Assembly: GCF_027359925.1 (NCBI RefSeq)
Contig: NZ_CP114767.1
Coordinates: 3,832,501 to 3,896,500, forward strand
Length of the DNA: 64,000 nt
From: Hymenobacter canadensis
GTDB taxonomy: Bacteria; Bacteroidota; Bacteroidia; Cytophagales; Hymenobacteraceae
Direction of reading: 5' to 3'
Shown here: in pieces, positions 26,370-34,409 of the stretch
How positions within the stretch are numbered: the stretch's first letter is position 1
How the letters are laid out: every line of letters starts with the position of its first letter
Translations under genes and position numbers: made by a program
The notes under the pieces: model-generated
The model's database searches: none
What the model was told of the DNA's origin: nothing
What the model saw: only the letters and a program-made list of their open reading frames with translations

Positions 26370-27629
26370 ATGACTTTTAAATCTCTACTCCTCGTGGGTG
26401 GTGCGCTACTTACGGGTACGGCCGCATCGGCGGGCGGCTACCAGGTGACGCTGGCCGGGATAAAGAACAACGGCATGGGCGGCGTAGGTGTCGGCCTGTC
26501 GCTGGACCAGGCGGCTATGTTCTACAACCCCGGTGCCCTGGCCATGGTGAAGGAGCGGGGCGTGCAGCTCGGGGCCAATGCCACGCTGGCGCGGCAGGCT
26601 TTCCGCGCCGAAAACGGCAGCGTGCAGCGCGAGCTGCAGAACAATACCACCACGCCGTTCAGCCTGTTTGCCGGCTTCGGCCCGGCCGAAGGCAAGTTCC
26701 GGGCGGGCATTGCCATTTACACGCCCTTCGGCAACAAGCTGCAGTACGCCGACGGCTGGGAAGGCCGCTTCGCGCTGACGCAGATTGATTTGAAAGCCAT
26801 TTATGTGCAGCCGACTTTCAGCTACGCCATTTCCGACAAGCTGAGCATTGGTGCCGGCCTGACGTATCTGGCGCTGGGCTCGGTGAACCTGCAGCGCGAT
26901 GTGCCGGCCCAGAACGCCGACGGCCAGTTTGCCAGCATCGAGCTGGACGGCGACGCGGAGCGCAAGTTCGGCTTCAACGCCGGTGTGTTCTTCAAGCCTT
27001 CCGAGAAGCTGAGCGTTGGTATCAGCTACCGCTCCAAGATTGATGCCCAGGTGAAAGACGGCGACGTAACGTTCCGCAACCTGTCGGCCACGGCCACTCC
27101 CGGCTTCCAGGCCACCAAGTTTGCAGCCACGCTGCCGCTGCCCGCTACCACCTCCATCGGCATCGGCGTGATGCCAACCGAGAAGCTCACCATCGGCCTC
27201 GATGTGAACTTCGTGGAGTGGAGCGCCTACGAAAACCTGACGTTTGATTTCAACGCTCCGGTGAACGGCTCGCCTACCAGCGTCTCGAAGCGTTATTATG
27301 AGGACGCTCTGACCTTCCGCATTGGCGGCCAGTACCAGATAACGAGCGGCCTGACCGTGCGCGCCGGTGGTGCCTACGACAACTCACCAGTGAAAGACGG
27401 TTACATCACGCCCGAAACGCCTGACTCGGACCGCGTAACTGGCACGTTGGGTGCTTCCTACAAGTTCGGCGAGAAGTTCGGTGTTGATCTGAGCACGCAG
27501 TTTGTGAACCTGAAAAAGCGTACCCAAACCCAGGCCGAGCTGCTCAGCAACGGCACGACGGACCGCGTAGCGGGTACTTACAAGACCAGCGTAGTAGTGC
27601 CCGGCATCGGCCTGAACTACACTTTCTAA
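26370..27629 (+). CDS. FadL/OmpP1-family outer membrane transporter
   Basis: 419 residues. Signal peptide (LLVGGALLTGTAASAGGYQV) then the FadL family opening: LAGIKNNGMGGVGVGLSLDQAAMFYNPGALAMV, the N-terminal hatch region with the conserved NPA-like turn NPGAL. Fourteen or so beta strands follow (FSYAISDKLSIGAGLTYLAL, ISYRSKID, FRIGGQYQITSGLTVRAGGAYD) and the protein ends in the aromatic residue of VPGIGLNYTF, as outer membrane barrels do. FadL proteins pass long-chain fatty acids or other hydrophobic molecules. It is followed 22 bases later by a GDSL-type hydrolase gene, and the two probably form an operon linking ester hydrolysis with uptake. Confidence 0.92.
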   Translation: MTFKSLLLVGGALLTGTAASAGGYQVTLAGIKNNGMGGVGVGLSLDQAAMFYNPGALAMVKERGVQLGANATLARQAFRAENGSVQRELQNNTTTPFSLFAGFGPAEGKFRAGIAIYTPFGNKLQYADGWEGRFALTQIDLKAIYVQPTFSYAISDKLSIGAGLTYLALGSVNLQRDVPAQNADGQFASIELDGDAERKFGFNAGVFFKPSEKLSVGISYRSKIDAQVKDGDVTFRNLSATATPGFQATKFAATLPLPATTSIGIGVMPTEKLTIGLDVNFVEWSAYENLTFDFNAPVNGSPTSVSKRYYEDALTFRIGGQYQITSGLTVRAGGAYDNSPVKDGYITPETPDSDRVTGTLGASYKFGEKFGVDLSTQFVNLKKRTQTQAELLSNGTTDRVAGTYKTSVVVPGIGLNYTF

Positions 27630-27651
27630 TCTCTTTGCTTTCTCTTCTCCT

Positions 27652-29067
27652 ATGAATACGTTTTCCCTCAAGAAAACCTGGCCCGCAGTAGCCCTGCTGG
27701 GTCTGGCGGCCTGCCAGCCCGAGCTGGACGCCCCAGCAGTAGATAAAGGCTCGGCCGATTTCAGCAGCTACGTAGCCATCGGCAACTCCCTCACGGCGGG
27801 TTTCCAGAGCGGCGGTTTGGCCAACTTCGGTATTGAAACGTCGTATCCGGCTATCCTGGCGCAGCAGTTCGCCAAAGCCAACGGCGGTGACTTCGTGTCG
27901 CCGAAGTTCGACGAAGGGCAGAAGGACGGCTCCGGCTACCTGAAGTTCTACGGCCTCACCACAGCCGGCTCGCCGGTTATTCTGGCCCCGGGCCAGAGCG
28001 CCACGGCTACGCTGGCCGGCCAAACCACGCCGCGCACGTTCACCAACAACCCGGCCGACTACAAATTTGCCTTCACCGGCCGTACGTTGCCGGCTCCGCC
28101 GCTGGGCTCTGGTGCCGCTGAACTGGCTCCCTTCAACACCGCGCAGCCCAACAACCTGGGCGTGCCCGGTATTTCGGTGCTGAGCGCCGACCGCACGGCT
28201 TCCAGCGTACCGCAGATTGCGGGCGCAGCCCAGGCCTACGGCAACCTCAACAACTACTACCAGCGCCTGCTGCCCGCCGCCGACCGCGGCGTAACGGACT
28301 ACACCACGTTCATCGGCCGCAAGAACGCTACGTTCTTCACCTGCTGGCTGGGCAACAACGACGTGCTGACCTACGCCACCAACGGCGGCGTAGCCGTGGC
28401 TACCGACCCGTTCAGCAACTTGACGGATACCACCAGCTTCGGCCGGGGCTACCGCAACATCGTGCGCACCATCAGCAAGAATGGTACAGTGGGCGGCGTA
28501 GTAGCAAACATCCCGAACGTAGCCAATGTGCCGTACTTCACGGCAGTAACCGTAGCTAGCGTGCTGGCAGGCTTCCAGCAGGTGAACCCCGCTGCGCCGG
28601 CTGTATTCATTCAGACTAGCTCCACAACAACCCCAGTTCGTGCTGCTACTGCGGCTGACCTGATTACGCTGCCTGCCGCCTCGGTAGTAGCTACGGGTGT
28701 TGGCTCTACGCCCACGAACCCAATCCCTAATAATCTGGTGCTGGACGCTGCTGAAGTTACGGCTATCCAAACCCGTACCACGCAGCTCAACGCCATCATC
28801 GCCAAGACGGCCCGTCAGTACAAAGTGGGTTTGGTGGATATGAACTCGTTCTTCAGCACGATTGCGCTGGGTGGCATTGCCATCAACGCCACGTCGAACA
28901 ACGCCGGCTTCATCCGCGGCAACCTGTTCTCGCTGGACGGCGTGCACCCCACCTCGCGTGGCTACGCTGTTATTGCCAACGAATTCATCAAGGTGATCAA
29001 CGCCACCTACGGTGCCTCCATTCAGCCAGTGAACCCTACCGAGTACAACGCGCTGCTGCTGCCATAA
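27652..29067 (+). CDS. SGNH/GDSL hydrolase lipoprotein
   Basis: 471 residues with lipobox ALLGLAACQP. The SGNH catalytic blocks are present: block I YVAIGNSLTAGF with Ser46, block III CWLGNNDVLTY, and block V LDGVHPTSRGY with Asp429 and His432. A long insertion between blocks I and III (about residues 100-210) is usual for this Bacteroidota subgroup. The enzyme is probably an esterase or lipase on the outer membrane. It lies 22 bases after the FadL-like porin, a pairing often seen in Bacteroidota, and a strong terminator follows. Confidence 0.92.
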   Translation: MNTFSLKKTWPAVALLGLAACQPELDAPAVDKGSADFSSYVAIGNSLTAGFQSGGLANFGIETSYPAILAQQFAKANGGDFVSPKFDEGQKDGSGYLKFYGLTTAGSPVILAPGQSATATLAGQTTPRTFTNNPADYKFAFTGRTLPAPPLGSGAAELAPFNTAQPNNLGVPGISVLSADRTASSVPQIAGAAQAYGNLNNYYQRLLPAADRGVTDYTTFIGRKNATFFTCWLGNNDVLTYATNGGVAVATDPFSNLTDTTSFGRGYRNIVRTISKNGTVGGVVANIPNVANVPYFTAVTVASVLAGFQQVNPAAPAVFIQTSSTTTPVRAATAADLITLPAASVVATGVGSTPTNPIPNNLVLDAAEVTAIQTRTTQLNAIIAKTARQYKVGLVDMNSFFSTIALGGIAINATSNNAGFIRGNLFSLDGVHPTSRGYAVIANEFIKVINATYGASIQPVNPTEYNALLLP

Positions 29068-29085
29068 GTAGCTGCTAGCCAAAAG

Positions 29086-29122
29086 AAAAGCCCCGCTTCC
29101 TGACTCAGGAAGCGGGGCTTTT
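29086..29122. terminator. intrinsic terminator
   Basis: A near-perfect 18-bp palindrome (aaaagccccgcttcctga / tcaggaagcggggctttt) followed by T residues, 18 bases after the stop of the GDSL gene. It is symmetrical and also follows the convergent ypdA-like gene, so it may serve both. Confidence 0.9.
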
Positions 29123-29147
29123 TTGTGGGGTTTAGCCGAGTAGCTGC

Positions 29148-30164
29148 CTACGACAGCTGCACCTGCTGCAGCACTTCCGGCAGGGCAGGGGCGGCCTCGC
29201 CGGCCAGGCGGGCGGCAATGAGCTGGGCGTGGTAGCGGCCGTTTTCAATGAACCAGCGGCTGGTGTTGAGGCCGCCGCACACGGTACCGGCCAGGTAGAG
29301 GCCGGGGCGGTTCGTTTCTAAGGTTTCGGGGTTGTGGGTGGGCGTCTGGGCAGCATCGGCTTCGCAGGTGATGCCCAGGGCAGCCAGAAACGAGAAGTCG
29401 GGGTGGTAGCCGGTGAGGGCGTAGACGTGCTGGGCCGGCAACGTGCGCGGGCCGTCGGGCGTGTTCAGCTCCACGGTGGTTTCGGTGATGCGCGCCACGG
29501 TGCTGTTGAACAGGCAGCCGATGCGGCCTTCCTTGATGCGGTTCACCAGATCGGGCCGGATCCAGTACTTCACCGACTCACTGATTTCGGAGCCGCGCAC
29601 GACCAGCGTGGGGCGGGCGCCGGCGCGCAACAGTTGCAGCGCCGCCTTGGCCGAGGAGTTTTTGGCCCCGATAATCACCACATCCTGGTCGGCGTGGGCG
29701 TAGGGCTCCTTGTAGTAGTGCGTGACGTTGGGCAAGTCTTCGCCGGGCACGCGCAGCAGATTGGGCACGTCGTAGAAGCCGGTGGCTACAATCACGAAGC
29801 GCGCCCCGATGCGTCCCTTGTCGGTTATCACCATGTAGGCGTTTTGCTCGCCTTCGAGGTCTAGAACCCGCTCGTAGAGGCGCAACGTCAGCTTTTCGGT
29901 CTGGGCCACGCGGCGGTAGTAGTCGAGGGCATCTTCGCGCAGCGGCTTGTAGTGCAGCGTCGTCATGGGGTGCCCCCCGATTTCGAGCAGCTCGGGCGTA
30001 GAGAAGAACTCCATGTTGGTGGGGTAGCCGATGATGGAATTCACCAGCGCGCCCTTGTCCAGCACGCACACCGAGAGGCCGCGGCGCTGCACTTCCAGCC
30101 CACAGGCCAGCCCCACGGGGCCGGCCCCGATTACCACTACATCAAAAGAAACGTCGGTTGTCAT
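29148..30164 (-). CDS. ypdA: YpdA-family FAD/NAD(P)-dependent reductase
   Basis: 338 residues. Two Rossmann motifs: FAD-binding GAGPVGLACGLE near residue 13 and NAD(P)-binding IGAKNSSAKAALQLLR near residue 168. The YpdA/Bdr signatures CVLDKGALVNSIIGYPTNMEFFST and the C-terminal GLYLAGTVCGGLNTSRWFIENG are clear. YpdA in Firmicutes reduces bacillithiol disulfide, so a similar low-molecular-weight thiol role is expected here; no bacillithiol synthesis genes are in the window. There is no CxxC redox pair, consistent with the family. Confidence 0.9.
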   Translation of the reverse strand: MTTDVSFDVVVIGAGPVGLACGLEVQRRGLSVCVLDKGALVNSIIGYPTNMEFFSTPELLEIGGHPMTTLHYKPLREDALDYYRRVAQTEKLTLRLYERVLDLEGEQNAYMVITDKGRIGARFVIVATGFYDVPNLLRVPGEDLPNVTHYYKEPYAHADQDVVIIGAKNSSAKAALQLLRAGARPTLVVRGSEISESVKYWIRPDLVNRIKEGRIGCLFNSTVARITETTVELNTPDGPRTLPAQHVYALTGYHPDFSFLAALGITCEADAAQTPTHNPETLETNRPGLYLAGTVCGGLNTSRWFIENGRYHAQLIAARLAGEAAPALPEVLQQVQLS

Positions 30165-30230
30165 ATGCTATACTACCGGTTCGGCGGCCGCGAGTTTTCG
30201 TACGGCGCCGGTGAGTTGGGCGTTGATGGC

Positions 30231-30650
30231 CTATTTGCGGCGCTGCAGATACGTCAGCGCGCCGGTGCTCCACAGGGCCACGCCGATGAGCACGGGCTGG
30301 AAGAACAGCCGGCCCAGGCGCTTGTCGTCGGTGTCGAGGCCGAAAGCGGAGAGGTGGTGGGTGTACTGGTGGATGTTGCCGGGGAATACCGCCGCGTAGA
30401 AAGCCGCCAGCCCAAGGCCCATTTCCACCCGCCGCTTCTTCCAGAAAAGCAGCGCCAGTCCCAGCCCGATTTCCACCACGCCCGAAGCCAGTACGGTGGT
30501 GTCCTTACTCAGGGGCACGAAATCGGGCACCTGGGCCTGAAACGCGCGGCGCTGGAAGGTGAGGTGGCCGGTGCCGGCCACCACCATGAAGGTGCCCATG
30601 AGGCCGCGGGCCACGTTTTGCAGGGTAGTGGTGTGGGGTTGAGGAAGCAT
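30231..30650 (-). CDS. DoxX-like membrane protein
   Basis: 139 residues, with four hydrophobic helices typical of DoxX/DUF4267-like proteins: ARGLMGTFMVVAGTGHLTF, VLASGVVEIGLGLALLFW, MGLGLAAFYAAVFPGNIHQY and LFFQPVLIGVALWSTGAL. The GTGHL and E-in-helix-2 positions fit the family, which has been linked to redox membrane complexes in some organisms. It lies 66 bases upstream of the ypdA-like gene on the same strand, so an operon is possible. Confidence 0.75.
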   Translation of the reverse strand: MLPQPHTTTLQNVARGLMGTFMVVAGTGHLTFQRRAFQAQVPDFVPLSKDTTVLASGVVEIGLGLALLFWKKRRVEMGLGLAAFYAAVFPGNIHQYTHHLSAFGLDTDDKRLGRLFFQPVLIGVALWSTGALTYLQRRK

Positions 30651-30783
30651 GCGAGGCTGCGTTAGCGTGAGGGTGTAGGCAGGCTATACGGCCGCGCACC
30701 CCGCGCGGATACTCCTACGGGTTTCCCCGCCCGCAGCCCTGGCCTTCTGCAGCAGCCGGCAAAACGACGAAACCGCGCCGCTG

Positions 30784-31263
30784 TTACCAGGCGTTGAGCA
30801 GTCGGCGAAGCAGAATGATTTCGCCGGTATGGTAGGCGGCGTGGTCGCCCAGCAGCATAGCTTCGCGCAGGATGGTTTGGCCGTCGCCGTGCGGAATGGG
30901 GGCCAGCAGGTCCGTATCGGGGGCGTGCAGCAGGTCGATGAAGCGCTGCTGGTCGGCCTGGATCTGGTCAAGCGTCTGGTGCCAGGTGGCTTCGTCGGCG
31001 GTGGCGGTGTTGGCGGGCCAGTAGCCGGCGGGCCAGTCCGGCGAAACGTGGTCGGCCCCGAGGGAAAACTCCACAATATCCCACTGGGCGATGCGCACGT
31101 GCTCTGCCAGCTGCCAGATGGTGTACGGCGCCTCCGGCACGCGCTGGTTCCACTGCGCGGCCGTGAGGTCGGCGCAGGCATCAGTGAACGTGACGTGGGC
31201 GTTGGCCTGCGTGAGCAAGCTGATCAGCTCCGTGACTATTCCGGCTTTCGTGGCGTGGTCCAT
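30784..31263 (-). CDS. DinB-family protein
   Basis: 159 residues forming the four-helix DinB/YfiT bundle. Putative metal ligands: the His of IWQLAEHVRIAQWDI in helix 2 and the two His of LLGDHAAYHTGEIILLR near the C-terminus, spaced four apart as the family requires. LTAAQWNQRVP and PYTIWQL are also typical. DinB-like proteins are Zn/Ni-dependent, often thiol transferases using bacillithiol or mycothiol, which fits the nearby YpdA-like reductase. That link is inference. Confidence 0.85.
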   Translation of the reverse strand: MDHATKAGIVTELISLLTQANAHVTFTDACADLTAAQWNQRVPEAPYTIWQLAEHVRIAQWDIVEFSLGADHVSPDWPAGYWPANTATADEATWHQTLDQIQADQQRFIDLLHAPDTDLLAPIPHGDGQTILREAMLLGDHAAYHTGEIILLRRLLNAW

Positions 31264-31292
31264 GGGGGTTGGGAATAATGGTGGCCTAAAGC

Positions 31293-31379
31293 AGTAGCGC
31301 GAACCTTGCAGTTCGCGCCCCCGCGCCGTTTAGACGATGCTATCGGCGCGGGGACGCGAACTACAAAGTTTGCGCTACT
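31293..31379. repeat. GCGAAC-type 36-bp inverted repeat
   Basis: Arms 31293-31328 (agtagcgcgaaccttgcagt...) and 31344-31379 pair over 36 bp with a few mismatches around a 15-base loop. It sits between polA and the DinB gene. It belongs to the GCGAA-repeat group at 23543 and 47238. Confidence 0.75.
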
Positions 31380-31397
31380 ACGTTCTGTTTCGGGGCG

Positions 31398-34283
31398 TTA
31401 GTGCGCCTGCAGCCAGTTGCGGCCGGTGCCCACTTCCACTTCCAGCGGCACGCCGTGGGGCAGGAGCAGGGCGGTGGCCATCAGCTCCTTTATTTTGGGC
31501 GTGATGTAGGCTACTTCCTCCTGCACCGCGTCGAATACCAGTTCATCGTGCACCTGCAGAATCATTTTGGTGCCAAGCTTTTCCTGGCGCAGCCACTCGT
31601 GGATGTTGATCATGGCCTTCTTGATGATGTCGGCCGCGGTGCCCTGGATGGGGGCGTTGATGGCGTTGCGCTCGGTGTAGCCGCGCAGGGTGGCGTTGCG
31701 CGAGTTAATGTCGCGCAGGTAGCGGCGGCGGCCCAGCAGGGTGGTGGCGTATTCCAGCTCCCGGGCCTTGTTGATGCTGTTGTCCATGAACTGCTTCACC
31801 GACGAAAACTCCTCGAAGTAGGTGTCGATGATGTCGGTGGCTTCCTTGCGCGAGATGCCGATGCGCTGGGCCAGCCCGAAAGCCGAAATGCCGTAGATGA
31901 TGCCAAAATTGACGGTTTTGGCTTTGCGGCGCATCTCGCTGTCGACCTCACTGAGCGGCACTTTGAATACCTTGCTGGCCGTGCTGGTGTGAATGTCGAG
32001 GCCCTGGCGAAAGGCTTCAATCATCGTTTTATCACCCGAGAAGTCGGCCATGATGCGCAGCTCCACCTGCGAGTAGTCGGCGGCAAGCAACACGTGGCCG
32101 GCGTCGCGGGGCACGAAGGCCTTGCGGATTTCCCGGCCCTTTTCGGTGCGGATGGGAATGTTCTGCAGGTTGGGATTGGTGCTGCTGAGGCGGCCGGTGG
32201 CCGTCACGGCCTGGTTGAAGCTGGTATGCACGCGGCCGTCGGCCACATTCACTAGCTGGGGCAGGGCCTCCACGTAGGTGCTGCGCAGCTTGCTGAGCTG
32301 GCGGTACTCCAGAATGAGGGCGGCAATGGGGTTTTCGGCCGCCAGCTGACTCAGGATTTCCTCGCCGGTGGCGTACTGGCCGGTCTTGGTCTTCTTGATT
32401 TTGCCCTTGCCAATGTCCATTTTATCGAACAGCACCTCGCCCAGCTGCTTCGGCGAGCCGATGTTGAACTCCTGGCCGGCTTCCGAGAAAATCTGCTTCT
32501 CCAGGTCCACGATGTAGCCTTGCAGCTCGGCCGAGTATTCGCCCATGGCCGAGGAGTCGATTTTCACGCCCTCGTACTCGATGTCGGCCAGCACCGGCAC
32601 CAGCGGGTTTTCCACCTCGTTGAGCAAATCCAGCAGGCCCACTTCCTTGAGCAGCAGCTCAAACACGTGCTTGAGCTGCAGCGTCACGTCGGCATCCTCG
32701 CAGGCGTAGTCTGACACCTCGGCCGGGGGCAGGTCGGCCATGGTTTTCTGGTTCTTGCCTTTGGGGCCGATGAGCGCCGTGATGGGCACGGGCGTGTAGT
32801 GCAGGTAGGTTTCGGCCAGCACGTCCATGCCGTGGCGCATGTCGGGCTCCAGCAGGTAGTGGGCCAGCATGGTGTCAAACAGCGGCCCGTTGATGGCGAC
32901 GTTGTAATGCTTGAGGATGGTGAGGTCGTACTTGATGTTCTGGCCGATTTTGAGGATGTGCGCGGCCTCGAAAAACGGCTGGAACTCATCCACCAGCGCC
33001 TGAGTGGCGGCGTGGTCGTCGGTGGGAACGGGCACGTAGTAGGCCTCGCCGGGCAGCCAGCAGAAACTTAGCCCCACCAGCCGCGCCGTCATAATATCCA
33101 GGCCGGTGGTTTCAGTATCGAAGCTGACTTCCGTCTGCTGCAACAGAAACGCCAGCAGAGAAGCGCGCAGCTCCGGCGTATCCATCAGGTGGTACTGGTG
33201 CGGCACGTCCTGTAGCGTGCGGCGTGGCCCGGCCGGCGCCCCAAACTCGCCGGTTTCGCCTTCCTCAGCGCCAATAGCCACGGCCGCATCCGACGACGAG
33301 CCGAACAGACTGCCCTGGGCCTCGGCCGCTTTCGGGCGGCGCGCCCCACGCCCGACGGGCGCGGCACTCACGCCGGCGGGGCTGCCGCCGCCCAGCACGC
33401 GGGCGGCCAGCTGGCGGAATTCCAGCTCGTCGAACAGTTGCCGTAATGCCTCGGCATCAGGCTGATCCAGCACCAACTTATCGGCCTCAAACTCGATGGG
33501 CACATCCAAGTGGATGGTGGCCAGCTCCTTGCTCATCAGGCCCTGCTCGGCGAAGTTGCGCACGTTCTCCTGCTGCTTGCCCTTGAGCTGGTCCACGTTG
33601 GCAATCAGGTTTTCGACGGAGCCGTACTTCTGAATCAGCGTTTTGGCCGTCTTCTCCCCGATGCCCGGAATACCCGGAATATTGTCGGAGGCGTCGCCCT
33701 GCAAACCCAGAATGTCAATCACCTGCTCGGGCCGCTCAATCTCGAAGCGTTGCAGCACGTGCGCCACGTCCAGGATTTCGGCGGCGTTGCCCATGAAGGC
33801 CGGCCGGTAGATTTTCACGCAGTCCGTCACCAGCTGGCAGTAGTCCTTGTCGGGCGTCATCATATACACCTCCCCGAAGCCCTGGGCCTCGGCGCGGCGA
33901 GCCAGCGTGCCAATCACGTCGTCGGCTTCGAAACCTTCCACCATTAGGATGGGAATGTGGAAAGCCTTGATGATCTGCTTGATGTAGGGAATGGCCAAGC
34001 CGATATCCTCGGGCATGGCCTGGCGCTGGGCCTTGTACTCAGCGTACTGCTCGTGGCGGAACGTCTTTTTGGCGGCGTCGAACGCCACGCCGATGTGGGT
34101 GGGCTTTTCCTTCTGCAGCACCTCTACCAGTGTGTTGGTGAAGCCCAGAATAGCGCCGGTGTTGAGGCCCTTGGAGTTCACGCGCGGGTTCTTGCTGAAG
34201 GCAAAGTGGGCGCGGTAAATCAGGGCAAAGGCGTCGAGCAGGAAAAGCTTGTGGGGCTGGGCAGCGGGGGCGTCGGGAGTCAT
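31398..34283 (-). CDS. polA: DNA polymerase I
   Basis: 961 residues from MTPDAPAAQPHKLFLLDAF; the open frame runs 57 bases further but the 5' nuclease domain begins directly after this Met. Three domains: 5'-3' exonuclease (residues about 10-300; DAFALIYRAHFAF, EGFEADDVIGTLA, QGDASDNIPGIPGIGEKTA), 3'-5' exonuclease with an intact active site (FDTETTGLDIM with Asp389 and Glu391; IGQNIKYDLTIL), and polymerase (DYSQVELRIMADFSGD with Asp736; KTVNFGIIYGISAFGLAQR; LQVHDELVF). All catalytic motifs are present, so replication repair and Okazaki fragment processing are expected. Housekeeping gene. Confidence 0.97.
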   Translation of the reverse strand: MTPDAPAAQPHKLFLLDAFALIYRAHFAFSKNPRVNSKGLNTGAILGFTNTLVEVLQKEKPTHIGVAFDAAKKTFRHEQYAEYKAQRQAMPEDIGLAIPYIKQIIKAFHIPILMVEGFEADDVIGTLARRAEAQGFGEVYMMTPDKDYCQLVTDCVKIYRPAFMGNAAEILDVAHVLQRFEIERPEQVIDILGLQGDASDNIPGIPGIGEKTAKTLIQKYGSVENLIANVDQLKGKQQENVRNFAEQGLMSKELATIHLDVPIEFEADKLVLDQPDAEALRQLFDELEFRQLAARVLGGGSPAGVSAAPVGRGARRPKAAEAQGSLFGSSSDAAVAIGAEEGETGEFGAPAGPRRTLQDVPHQYHLMDTPELRASLLAFLLQQTEVSFDTETTGLDIMTARLVGLSFCWLPGEAYYVPVPTDDHAATQALVDEFQPFFEAAHILKIGQNIKYDLTILKHYNVAINGPLFDTMLAHYLLEPDMRHGMDVLAETYLHYTPVPITALIGPKGKNQKTMADLPPAEVSDYACEDADVTLQLKHVFELLLKEVGLLDLLNEVENPLVPVLADIEYEGVKIDSSAMGEYSAELQGYIVDLEKQIFSEAGQEFNIGSPKQLGEVLFDKMDIGKGKIKKTKTGQYATGEEILSQLAAENPIAALILEYRQLSKLRSTYVEALPQLVNVADGRVHTSFNQAVTATGRLSSTNPNLQNIPIRTEKGREIRKAFVPRDAGHVLLAADYSQVELRIMADFSGDKTMIEAFRQGLDIHTSTASKVFKVPLSEVDSEMRRKAKTVNFGIIYGISAFGLAQRIGISRKEATDIIDTYFEEFSSVKQFMDNSINKARELEYATTLLGRRRYLRDINSRNATLRGYTERNAINAPIQGTAADIIKKAMINIHEWLRQEKLGTKMILQVHDELVFDAVQEEVAYITPKIKELMATALLLPHGVPLEVEVGTGRNWLQAH

Positions 34284-34409
34284 GGAGGCGAAGGTACGGA
34301 AGGCAACGGGGCCAGACCATAGCAACCCGCGGCTTGGCATCTGTGTTACGCGCAGGGCAACTACTGGCGTACGTCTGGGGTATGGCCTGCCACAGTGCAG
34401 GTGCTGCCA

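Noticed and set aside
27544..29082. 512-codon open frame on the minus strand
   Set aside because: Antisense to the GDSL hydrolase gene with its catalytic Ser, Asp and His; the shadow shows no domain.
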